From positions 1 through 13,576 of the forward strand of contig DCHO01000053.1 in assembly GCA_002315655.1 (NCBI GenBank): DNA of 13,576 nucleotides, written 5' to 3'. Below, in pieces: positions 6,565-13,540 of the stretch (positions are counted from its first letter, which is position 1; every line of letters begins with the position of its first letter). The position numbers and the translations under genes are program-made. The notes beneath the pieces are model-generated. The model worked only from the letters and a program-made list of their open reading frames with translations, made no database searches and had not been told where the DNA came from. The stretch is from Christensenella sp. UBA1750 (GTDB lineage: Bacteria; Bacillota; Clostridia; Christensenellales; UBA1750).

Positions 6565-7389
6565 ATGGAAAAGATCAAGCGCAATGTGCGCGTGGCCGCC
6601 ATGGCAAAGCTGCTCACGGAATCGCCCAATCACATCTTCACACTGTCCCAGTTCTGCACCCTGTTTGACACGGCAAAGTCCACCATTTCCGAGGATATTG
6701 ATCTGCTGCGCTCGGTTTTTGAGGATTTCGGGCTTGGACAGATCGAGACCGTGACGGGAGCTGCGGGGGGCGTGAAGTTCCTGCCCGTTGTGCCCATGGA
6801 CAAGGCCTTATCCTTTGTGAAGGAAACCTGCGTGGATTTATCCGACCCCGGGCGCGTGCTGCCGGGCAATTTCCTCTATATTCAGGATATTCTCTCCCAG
6901 CCGGACAAATTGGAGACCTTAGGCGCCATCATGGCGACCCCCTATTTTAACGAAAATCCCGATTTTGTGCTGACCGTGGAGACCAAGGGCATCCCCTTTG
7001 CCCTGATGGTCGCAAAGGCCTTGGGCGTGCCGCTGGTCATTGCCCGCCGCAACCACAAGTCCTTTGAAGGCTCCGTCGTCACCATCAACTACATTTCCGG
7101 CGCGGGCGGGGAGATGAAAACCATGTCTCTTGCCAAGCGTGCCGTCAAGGCCGGGCAGCGTGCCCTCATCATTGACGACTTCACCAAGGACGGCGGCACC
7201 GTGCGTGGCATGATGGAGCTGATGCGCGAGTTTGACGTGACCTGCGTGGGCGTTGGCGTGATGGTGCAGCGCAGACGCAGCGACACCCCGCAGTTCTGCA
7301 ACGACATCCGCTCCCTGTTTGTGGTGGAAGGCGAGATCGACGAGAAGAACGGCGCAACCGTCACCCCCGCCGAATGGCTGACGAAATAA
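6565..7389 (+). CDS. purR: Purine operon repressor, Bacillus-type PurR
   Basis: A 274-residue transcription factor with an N-terminal winged-helix domain (about 1-75; KLLTESPNHIFTLSQFCTLFDTAKSTISEDI) and a phosphoribosyltransferase-like effector domain (about 76-274). The PRPP-binding loop is seen as ALIIDDFTKDGGT (200-212), with DD and GGT intact. In Bacillus, PurR represses purine synthesis and transport genes at PurBoxes, and PRPP releases it. Length matches the family. ATG at 6565 has a strong GGAGGG upstream. The gene is divergent from murC and followed by pth. In many Firmicutes spoVG, glmU and prs sit between purR and pth, and none is present here. A PurBox-like palindrome in its leader suggests self-control. 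Confidence 0.95.
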   Translation: MEKIKRNVRVAAMAKLLTESPNHIFTLSQFCTLFDTAKSTISEDIDLLRSVFEDFGLGQIETVTGAAGGVKFLPVVPMDKALSFVKETCVDLSDPGRVLPGNFLYIQDILSQPDKLETLGAIMATPYFNENPDFVLTVETKGIPFALMVAKALGVPLVIARRNHKSFEGSVVTINYISGAGGEMKTMSLAKRAVKAGQRALIIDDFTKDGGTVRGMMELMREFDVTCVGVGVMVQRRRSDTPQFCNDIRSLFVVEGEIDEKNGATVTPAEWLTK

Positions 7390-7394
7390 AAGAT

Positions 7395-7416
7395 AATTCG
7401 GTTTTGCCGAATTTTC
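7395..7416 (+). terminator. Terminator of purR
   Basis: A perfect 7-bp stem, AATTCGG (7395-7401) with CCGAATT (7407-7413), has a TTTTG loop. The 3' arm merges into TTTTC. It starts 6 bp after the purR stop codon. Confidence 0.65.
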
Positions 7417-7438
7417 TGATTAACAATCTAATAAATAT

Positions 7439-7475
7439 GTAGGGGTAAGGGGATTTCTCCTTCCCCTACGATTTT
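7439..7475 (+). terminator. Second hairpin with T-run before pth
   Basis: GTAGGGG (7439-7445) pairs with CCCCTAC (7463-7469). AAGG (7447-7450) pairs with CCTT (7459-7462) past a one-base bulge. ATTTTC follows. It may be a second terminator, an attenuator in a pth leader, or a copy of a GTAGGGG-type dispersed hairpin. No convincing promoter is visible between it and pth, whose start is 22 bp beyond. Confidence 0.5.
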
Positions 7476-7496
7476 CTGTTTATTTGGAGAAGAATC

Positions 7497-8072
7497 ATGT
7501 ATATCATCGTAGGGCTTGGGAATCCGGACAAAAAGTACGAGCACACGCGGCATAACGTGGGCTTTGACGTGCTTTCCGTCCTTTCCTCCAAGCTGAACAT
7601 TCCCATCACGAAATCCCACGGAAAAGCACTGGTGGGCGAAGGCACCATCGACGGACAGAAGATCGCGCTGGCCGCGCCGCAGACCTACATGAACTTATCC
7701 GGCGAAGCGGTGGTGGCCTTAATGAACTGGTACAAGGTAGACGCCTCCCACGTCATTCTGATTTTTGACGATGTGGATCTCCCCGAAGGGCAGATTCGCA
7801 TCCGCAGGAACGGCAGCGCGGGCACCCACAACGGAATGCGCAACATCGTTTCTCTCACCGGGCGGCAGGACTTCGCCCGCATCCGGGTGGGGATAAACGT
7901 GCCGCGCAACCCGAACTATCAGCTCCGCGATTTCGTTTTAGGGAAGTACACCACGCCCGAGGAGCGGAAGATCATGTTCGACGCTTTTATGAACGCCGCC
8001 GATGCCGCCGTGATGATGATTTCGGAAGGGATTGACAAGGCTATGGCGAAATACAACGGTAAGAGTAAGTGA
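7497..8072 (+). CDS. pth: Peptidyl-tRNA hydrolase
   Basis: A 191-residue cytoplasmic enzyme that cleaves the ester bond of peptidyl-tRNA released from stalled ribosomes and recycles tRNA; it is normally essential. Family signatures are VGLGNP with N9, TRHNVGF with the catalytic H19, PQTYMNLSG with N66, FDDVDLP with D91 (the partner of the catalytic His), and SAGTHNGMRNI with N112. Length is normal for bacterial Pth. ATG at 7497 has GGAGA at 7486-7490. The pth-mfd order is conserved in Firmicutes. The TGA stop codon (8070-8072) lies within the first GTGAAAT of the downstream hairpin array. Confidence 0.96.
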   Translation: MYIIVGLGNPDKKYEHTRHNVGFDVLSVLSSKLNIPITKSHGKALVGEGTIDGQKIALAAPQTYMNLSGEAVVALMNWYKVDASHVILIFDDVDLPEGQIRIRRNGSAGTHNGMRNIVSLTGRQDFARIRVGINVPRNPNYQLRDFVLGKYTTPEERKIMFDAFMNAADAAVMMISEGIDKAMAKYNGKSK

Positions 8073-8303
8073 AATATCCGCAAGCGGATATGAAATATGA
8101 ACGGACTTACGCCGTCCATGTGAAATATTGTCCAAGAAGGACAATGTGAAATCTGACGCTGAAGCGTCAAGTGAAAGAATGTGGCCGCTCATTACCGTCA
8201 TTTTTTCTTATGCCCCGCAGGGCATTTCACATGGGGAGCGCAGTGCCCCACATTTCACACGGTAACGCCGTATTTCACAAATTCCGCAGGGAATTTATTT
8301 CAC
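8069..8303. repeat. Mirror-oriented array of eight variable hairpins with constant heptamer spacers
   Basis: GTGAAAT or a near copy occurs at 8069, 8090 (ATGAAAT), 8120, 8146 and 8171 (GTGAAAG). Its reverse complement ATTTCAC occurs at 8224, 8252, 8272 and 8297. Between the copies lie different hairpins: 8074-8091 (ATATCCGC arm), 8097-8119 (one mismatch), 8127-8145 (ATTGTCC arm), 8154-8169 (TGACGCT arm), 8210-8225 (ATGCCC arm), 8232-8250 (TGGGG arm), 8259-8271 (ACGG arm) and 8279-8296 (AAATTCC arm). A less structured core (8178-8209) ends in a T-run (8201-8206). The array fills the pth-mfd gap. It is not a CRISPR: the constant part is only 7 bp, the variable parts are self-complementary, and orientation flips in the middle. 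Confidence 0.85.
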
Positions 8304-8323
8304 GCACGACAAAGGAGTGCCTT

Positions 8324-11300
8324 ATGCTCCCTGAATTTCTGAGAACGCCGCTGAAAAGTCTCAAGGCGGTGGAGAATATTGAAAATGCGCTGAGGAAAAA
8401 CCCGCAGGGGCTTCCGACAGCGCTCTTTGGCGTGAACGACGGACTGAAAACCGTGCTGTGCGCTCTCTTTTCCGAGGGCAAGCGCACGCTTGTGGTCACG
8501 TCCTCCGACCAGGCCGCCCTGCGCATGGCAGAAGACCTGCAAAAGTGCGGCATTGCGGCGCAATACTTCCCGGCGCGAGAGATCACCTTCTTCCGTGCTT
8601 CAGCCGAGAGCCGCGAGCTGATCCAGAAACGCATCGCAGTGTTGGGCGAGCTGCTCAAAGGGCAGACCTCCGTTGTCACCGCGCCCATTGAAGCATTGCT
8701 TGTGCCGCTAATGCCCGTCAATGCCTTCAAAAGCAGCGTGTTTCACATTGAAGCAGGGGACATTTTAGACTTGGACGCGCTGGCGGAAATCCTCGTTTCG
8801 GCGGGCTATGTGCGGGAGAACGCCGTGGACGGGCGGGGGCAGTTTGCCCTGCGCGGCGGCATCATGGACATTTTCCCGGTGCAGGCCGTCACCGCCTACC
8901 GCATCGAAATGTACGACGATGAGGTGGATTCCGTCCGCGAACTGGACGTGCTGACCCAGCGTTCCGCTATAACCGACAACTGCTGCGACATTTTTCCCGC
9001 AACGGAGGCGGTTTCCACGGAGGAAACGGTGAAAGCCGCCGGGGAAAAGCTGCTAATCGAGCTTTCCGACAAGCCGCAGAGCGCAACCCGCGAGGTGGAT
9101 TTTTCGGACGCACCGTGGCTCACCTCGGAGGAATCGGACGGGAGCCTGACCGTCAAAAAGGTCTCCGGCAAGCGCAGGGAGGTGGCGGAAGCCTTATCCC
9201 TTGGACACCGCATTGAAGCACTGGAAAACTACATCCCTTATCTATATGACAAAACCTCCTATTTCAGCGATTATTTTGACCCGGAGCTGGTAATCTTTGA
9301 CGAGATCGGGCGGGTGAAGGAGCGCGCCGAGGGCGCGGCCATGGAGATGAACGACCGTCTTCTCTCCGCGTTGGAGCGGGAGGACGCTTTCCCCGGGCAG
9401 AGCCGCCTGATGGACGACTGGACGGGCTTTTTCCGCATCATCGAAAAGCGCAATTCCCTGCTGCTGGGCAATTTCCAGGTCGCCCTGCCGGATTTACGGC
9501 TTGCCGCGCTGGAAACCGTGGAAAGCCGCCAGACCCCGGAGCTCATGGGACAAAACAACTTAATCTATGAATACCTAACCGACTGCAAGCGCAAAAAACG
9601 CACCGTGGCCTTAATGAGCGGCGGGCAGGCGCGTGCGGAGCGGCTCACTGAAGCGCTGCGGGAGAAGGAATACACCGTGACCTTCTCCGAGGACGCAAAG
9701 GGGATCATGCCGGGGACGCTGCTGGTGGTGCCCTCCGGGCTTTCCCGGGGCTTTGAGCTGCCGGAAGCGGGCTTTGTGCTCTTAGGTGAAATGGACTTGT
9801 TCGGCACGGCCAAGCAGAGAAGCGCACGGCGCAAGCACAGAAGCGGGCAGAAGCTCTCCGCCTTTACCGACCTTAAAGTCGGGGATTTTGTGGTGCACGA
9901 TTCCCACGGCATCGGCATCTATCAGGGCATCACACGCATGACGGTGGAGGGCAAATCGCGGGACTATCTGCACATTTCCTATCAGGGCACCGACACCCTC
10001 TATGTCCCCACCGACCAGTTGGACAGGATTCAGAAATACATCGGCTCGGAAAATCACCCGCCCCGCGTCAACAAACTGGGCGGCGCGGAGTGGCAGAAGA
10101 GCAAATCCCGCGTAAAGCACGAAATCATGGAGATGGCGGAGGAGCTGATCCGGCTCTACGCGGCGCGGCAGTCTCTGCCCGGCTTTGCCTTCTCCCCGGA
10201 CACGCCCTGGCAACGCGATTTTGAGGCGGATTTCCCCTTTGAGGAGACCCCCGACCAGCTGCAATGTATCGAAGAAATCAAGAAGGATATGCAGCAGCCG
10301 CACCCCATGGACAGGCTGCTCTGCGGCGACGTGGGCTACGGCAAAACGGAGGTCGCCGTCCGCGCCGCCTTCAAGGCCGTGATGGACAGCAAGCAGGTGG
10401 CGATCTTGGTTCCCACCACCGTGCTCGCCCAGCAGCACTACAATTCCATCCGAAAGCGCTTCGAGCACTTCCCCGTGCGCATCGAGATGCTGTCCCGCTT
10501 CCGCACGGCGGCGGAGATCAAGGGGATCCTGAGCAAACTCAAGGAAGGGCAGATCGACATTTTAATCGGCACCCACAAGCTGCTCTCCAAGGATGTGCAT
10601 TTCAAGAACTTGGGACTGCTTATCATTGACGAGGAACAGCGCTTCGGCGTAAAGCACAAGGAAGCCTTAAAGCAGCTCAAAACCAATGTGGACGTGCTAA
10701 CGCTCTCCGCTACGCCCATCCCCAGAACGCTAAATATGTCCATGGTGGGAATCCGGGATATGTCGCTTCTGGAAACCCCGCCGGAGGAACGCTATCCCGT
10801 GCAGACCTATGTGCTGGAATATTCCGATTCCTTGGTGCGTGACGCCATTTTGCGGGAGCTGTCCCGGGGCGGGCAGGTCTATCTGCTCTACAACCGCGTG
10901 GTGTCCATCACAAGGTTTTATGACCATATCCGTTCTCTTGTTCCCGAAGCGCGGGTCGCCGTCGGGCACGGGCAGATGAAGGAAAACGCGCTGGAAGACG
11001 TGATGCTGGACTTCTACGAAGGGCAGTATGACGTGCTCATCTGCTCCACCATCATAGAATCCGGGCTTGACGTAGCCACGGCGAACACCATGATCGTCTG
11101 TGACGCGGATCGCTTCGGCTTATCGCAGCTTTATCAGCTCCGCGGGCGCGTGGGACGAAGCAACCGTCTTGCTTACTGCTATTTGACCGTGCCTCCCGGA
11201 AAGGTACTGACCGAGGTGGCCGAAAAGCGTCTCTCCGCCATCCGCGAATTTACCGAGTTCGGCTCGGGCTTCAAGGTCGCCATGCGCGACATGGAGATTC

Positions 11301-11902
11301 GCGGCGCGGGCAACCTGTTAGGGAGCGAGCAGCACGGGCGGCTGTCCGATGTGGGCTACGACCTTTACTGTCGCATGATGGAGCAGGCAGTGGCGGAATT
11401 GCGCGGGCAGGAAACGCCCATGGCCGATCTGGAAACCAAGATCGAACTCAAAGTGGATGCGTATCTGCCGCAAGGTTATGTGACCGGCAACGCGCTGCGC
11501 ATGGATGTTTACAAGCGCATTGCCTCCATCGAAACCCGGGGCGATTTTACCGATGTGACGGACGAGATGATTGACCGCTTCGGGGACGTGCCGCCGGAGG
11601 TGGAAAACCTGCTGTGGATTGCGCTGCTGAAATCCCTGTGCCATCGTCTTGGCATTGAAATGGTCTTTGTCCGTTTAGGGCGGCTCACCATGCGCTTTTC
11701 CGACAGTGCAACGCTGGACGGAAACAGGCTCATTGCATCCTTAAACAAGCTCAAAAAAGAACGCCTGCTCTTGCAGCAGATCGGCACCTCCACCGCCCTT
11801 GTGCTGGATCAAAAGGACGACCCAGAAGTCTTAATGGAGAAGGCGGTCTCGGTGATGGAGAAGCTGAATTGCGAAATGTTCCCCGAGGAAAATGCAAAAT
11901 AG
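8324..11902 (+). CDS. mfd: Transcription-repair coupling factor
   Basis: A 1192-residue ATP-dependent DNA translocase that pushes RNA polymerase off lesions and recruits UvrA for nucleotide excision repair. In order it shows a UvrB-like N-terminal region (about 1-370), an RNA-polymerase-interacting CarD-like domain (about 515-580; KVGDFVVHDSHGIGIYQGI), then the superfamily 2 motor with Walker A GDVGYGKT (668-675), DEEQ (769-772), LSATPIPRTL, and motif VI LRGRVGRS (939-946), followed by the C-terminal TRCF domain (LPQGYV to the end). Length is normal. ATG at 8324 is chosen because AAAGGAG lies at 8311-8317. A GTG at 8171 in the same frame would translate the hairpin array into 51 extra residues without family likeness. 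The gene is probably co-transcribed with pth through the array. Confidence 0.97.
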   Translation: MLPEFLRTPLKSLKAVENIENALRKNPQGLPTALFGVNDGLKTVLCALFSEGKRTLVVTSSDQAALRMAEDLQKCGIAAQYFPAREITFFRASAESRELIQKRIAVLGELLKGQTSVVTAPIEALLVPLMPVNAFKSSVFHIEAGDILDLDALAEILVSAGYVRENAVDGRGQFALRGGIMDIFPVQAVTAYRIEMYDDEVDSVRELDVLTQRSAITDNCCDIFPATEAVSTEETVKAAGEKLLIELSDKPQSATREVDFSDAPWLTSEESDGSLTVKKVSGKRREVAEALSLGHRIEALENYIPYLYDKTSYFSDYFDPELVIFDEIGRVKERAEGAAMEMNDRLLSALEREDAFPGQSRLMDDWTGFFRIIEKRNSLLLGNFQVALPDLRLAALETVESRQTPELMGQNNLIYEYLTDCKRKKRTVALMSGGQARAERLTEALREKEYTVTFSEDAKGIMPGTLLVVPSGLSRGFELPEAGFVLLGEMDLFGTAKQRSARRKHRSGQKLSAFTDLKVGDFVVHDSHGIGIYQGITRMTVEGKSRDYLHISYQGTDTLYVPTDQLDRIQKYIGSENHPPRVNKLGGAEWQKSKSRVKHEIMEMAEELIRLYAARQSLPGFAFSPDTPWQRDFEADFPFEETPDQLQCIEEIKKDMQQPHPMDRLLCGDVGYGKTEVAVRAAFKAVMDSKQVAILVPTTVLAQQHYNSIRKRFEHFPVRIEMLSRFRTAAEIKGILSKLKEGQIDILIGTHKLLSKDVHFKNLGLLIIDEEQRFGVKHKEALKQLKTNVDVLTLSATPIPRTLNMSMVGIRDMSLLETPPEERYPVQTYVLEYSDSLVRDAILRELSRGGQVYLLYNRVVSITRFYDHIRSLVPEARVAVGHGQMKENALEDVMLDFYEGQYDVLICSTIIESGLDVATANTMIVCDADRFGLSQLYQLRGRVGRSNRLAYCYLTVPPGKVLTEVAEKRLSAIREFTEFGSGFKVAMRDMEIRGAGNLLGSEQHGRLSDVGYDLYCRMMEQAVAELRGQETPMADLETKIELKVDAYLPQGYVTGNALRMDVYKRIASIETRGDFTDVTDEMIDRFGDVPPEVENLLWIALLKSLCHRLGIEMVFVRLGRLTMRFSDSATLDGNRLIASLNKLKKERLLLQQIGTSTALVLDQKDDPEVLMEKAVSVMEKLNCEMFPEENAK

Positions 11903-11955
11903 CGGGATTTCTCCGCTTATATACGGTTTGGACACGGTTTTTTTACATCAAGCCC

Positions 11956-11999
11956 TTTTCAATCCGTCATTTCTATGCGATAATAGGAATGATGGATTG
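11956..11999 (+). promoter_or_regulatory. Long inverted repeat overlapping a candidate promoter
   Basis: Arms 11960-11976 and 11983-11999 match at 15 of 17 positions around a 6-nt centre. In plus-strand RNA both mismatches become G·U pairs, giving a continuous 17-bp hairpin. No U-run follows, so it is not a standard terminator. A candidate promoter overlaps: TTTTCA (11956-11961), a 17-bp spacer and extended -10 TGC-GATAAT (-10 at 11979-11984). Upstream, a weak stem after the mfd stop (11901-11905 with 11913-11917) lacks a good T-run. Confidence 0.55.
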
Positions 12000-12036
12000 T
12001 CTTTGTGCGTAAAATCCCACGAAGGGAGAATTTTTC

Positions 12037-12498
12037 ATGCTGTATTCCGAAAATGACCGCACGCTCTGTAAGAAAATGCTGACCAAACGGCTGCTCTGCG
12101 CCCTGGCCTGTCTGCTGGTGCCGCAGATTCCGGCCTTTGTGCTGATGTACACCGGCCGAAGTCTGGTGCTGTCCTCCGTGCTTTCCTGCGCAGGCATCGC
12201 GGGCTGCGTGTTTTACTGGGGCTTCAATCTCTCCCCCGTCATTTCCTACCTGAAATATCTCAATGAAATTTTGAGCGGCAGAAACCACGAGTTTTCGGCG
12301 CGGCTGCTTTCCCGTGGCGACGAAGCACAGCGCGACGGCGTGAAAACCGTGGCTCTGTCCTTTATGGACGAGGGCGGCGACGAGCGGCTGTGCTATATAG
12401 ATGAGATCAAGCTGCCCGCGTGCTCCCTGAATATCGGGGAAACCTACAAGATCACGGTGCACGGGCAGTCCGTTTTAAGCGCCATTCCCGAAACCTAA
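12037..12498 (+). CDS. Two-helix membrane protein of unknown function
   Basis: I do not recognise this 153-residue protein. Residues about 18-40 (LLCALACLLVPQIPAFVLMY) and 42-70 (VLSSVLSCAGIAGCVFYWGF) are hydrophobic and look like a helical hairpin with a very short turn. The remaining about 80 residues are soluble and mixed alpha/beta in character (KTVALSFMDEGGDERLCYIDEI, then an ITVHGQSVLSAI ending). The positive residues before helix 1 (KKMLTKR) place the N-terminus inside, so the tail should also be cytoplasmic. AAGGGAG precedes ATG at 12037 at good spacing. The next gene starts 23 bp after its stop and the third follows closely, so the three probably form one operon. A structured region with a possible promoter lies upstream. 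Confidence 0.8.
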   Translation: MLYSENDRTLCKKMLTKRLLCALACLLVPQIPAFVLMYTGRSLVLSSVLSCAGIAGCVFYWGFNLSPVISYLKYLNEILSGRNHEFSARLLSRGDEAQRDGVKTVALSFMDEGGDERLCYIDEIKLPACSLNIGETYKITVHGQSVLSAIPET

Positions 12499-12521
12499 GC
12501 AAGAATCGAGGCGAAAACCCT

Positions 12522-12911
12522 ATGGAGCGAAACGAGGTCGTCTTAGTGTGCGTCACGGGGCAGAAATCCTGCGAGGCGCTGATCCACGCCGGCGCAGTCT
12601 TAGCCAAAGAAAGGGACGCGGAATTGTCCGTTGTTCACGTTTCCAAGCGCGGCAACACCTTCTTAGGCGGCGACAGCGACGCGGAAACCTTAGAATATCT
12701 CTTTTCCATCAGCAAAACCTACGATGCGGACATGATGCTGCTGCGCAACGACGATGTGGCAGGCACCCTGATTTCCCACGCCCGCAAGATCGGCACCACG
12801 GTTCTGGTGGTGGGCTCCCGCGGCAAGGCCAACGCCAACGCCCTGCTGCGCCAGCTGCAAAATAACCTGCCCGACATCGAGATCAAGACCGTTTTCACGG
12901 AGGAAAACTGA
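12522..12911 (+). CDS. Small universal-stress-protein-like (KdpD Usp-type) protein
   Basis: A 129-residue soluble protein resembling the Usp domain of KdpD sensor kinases: VVLVCVTGQKSCEALIHAGAVLAKERDAELSVVHV (about 6-40), the usual first strand-helix-strand unit, and VLVVGSRGKANANALLRQL (about 94-112), which corresponds to the nucleotide-loop region of Usp proteins. The classical G-2x-G-9x-G(S/T) ATP motif is only partly met, so ATP binding is uncertain. There is no membrane segment and no kinase domain, so it is a stand-alone version. ATG at 12522 gives a domain-length product; the frame is open upstream to 12420, but that part overlaps the previous gene. The ribosome site is weak (GAGG near 12508). 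It lies 23 bp after the membrane-protein gene and 2 bp before the next, suggesting tight co-expression. Confidence 0.75.
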   Translation: MERNEVVLVCVTGQKSCEALIHAGAVLAKERDAELSVVHVSKRGNTFLGGDSDAETLEYLFSISKTYDADMMLLRNDDVAGTLISHARKIGTTVLVVGSRGKANANALLRQLQNNLPDIEIKTVFTEEN

Positions 12912-12913
12912 CC

Positions 12914-13519
12914 ATGCTGGACAAAACCGTTCCCTATCATCCGATTTATATGGTGCGCTTCCCCGCGCCGCTTCCAAGCCTTCCGGAGCTTCCCGAAGGC
13001 TTTTGTTATCGCACCTATGAAAAGGGCGACGAGCTTTCTTGGGCGCAGGTGGAAACAAAGGTCGGCTCCTTTGACAATGTGAAGAATGCGCTTGCCTATT
13101 TTGAAAAGGAATTTGCGCCGCGTCCCGAACTGCTTGCCATACGTTTCGGCGGCATTGCAAATGAAAAGGGCGTGATGGTTGCCCACGCCGCCGCTTGGGA
13201 AAAGGACGGGAACAACCTGTTCCACTGGCTTGCCACCGACCCCGCTTATCAGAAAAAGGGCTTGGGCCGCGCCGCCGCACTCTACGCCCTCCATCTTTTC
13301 CCGGATAAATCAAAGCCCGTCCTTTTGCACACCCAGACCAATTCCCACGTCGCCATCGAAATGTACGCAAAATCGGGCTTCCGCTTCGTGTCCTCCCCCG
13401 TCCCCGGCAATGAGTTTGACAAAACCCTCGAAATTCTTTCGCAGGTCATGTCCCCCGCCACCCTCGAACGGCTCACCTCCAACGCCGTCCCCCTCCCGGA
13501 CAGCATCACAGTCCACTGA
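12914..13519 (+). CDS. GNAT-family N-acetyltransferase
   Basis: A 201-residue predicted cytoplasmic acetyl-CoA-dependent acyltransferase of unknown substrate. Motif A is clear as WLATDPAYQKKGLGRAAALYAL (about 105-126), with the QKKGLG pyrophosphate loop. Motif B is VLLHTQTNSHVAIEMYAKSGFRFV (about 136-159), with N143 and Y151 at places usual for GNAT enzymes. The first 30 residues are Pro-rich and not part of the core fold. ATG at 12914 begins 2 bp after the Usp-like stop codon, with GGAGG at 12899-12903 inside the preceding gene, so translation is probably coupled. It is unlike the Pat-type GNAT at the left of the window. It ends 21 bp before a palindromic repeat. Confidence 0.87.
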   Translation: MLDKTVPYHPIYMVRFPAPLPSLPELPEGFCYRTYEKGDELSWAQVETKVGSFDNVKNALAYFEKEFAPRPELLAIRFGGIANEKGVMVAHAAAWEKDGNNLFHWLATDPAYQKKGLGRAAALYALHLFPDKSKPVLLHTQTNSHVAIEMYAKSGFRFVSSPVPGNEFDKTLEILSQVMSPATLERLTSNAVPLPDSITVH

Positions 13520-13540
13520 CATCCCGCCCGCAGGCGCAAG

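Noticed and set aside
8069..8303. CRISPR array
   Set aside because: The constant segment is 7 bp, the intervening segments are palindromic and 13-23 bp, orientation flips halfway, and no cas genes are present.
8171..8323. GTG start giving Mfd 51 more residues
   Set aside because: The extension is translated hairpin array. AAAGGAG just before ATG 8324 marks the usual Mfd start.
9782..10468. Minus-strand frame of 228 codons inside mfd
   Set aside because: It is a shadow of the Mfd motor domain in GC-rich DNA, without recognisable motifs.
12420..12521. Longer start of the Usp-like gene
   Set aside because: It overlaps the previous gene in another frame and adds residues outside the Usp fold.
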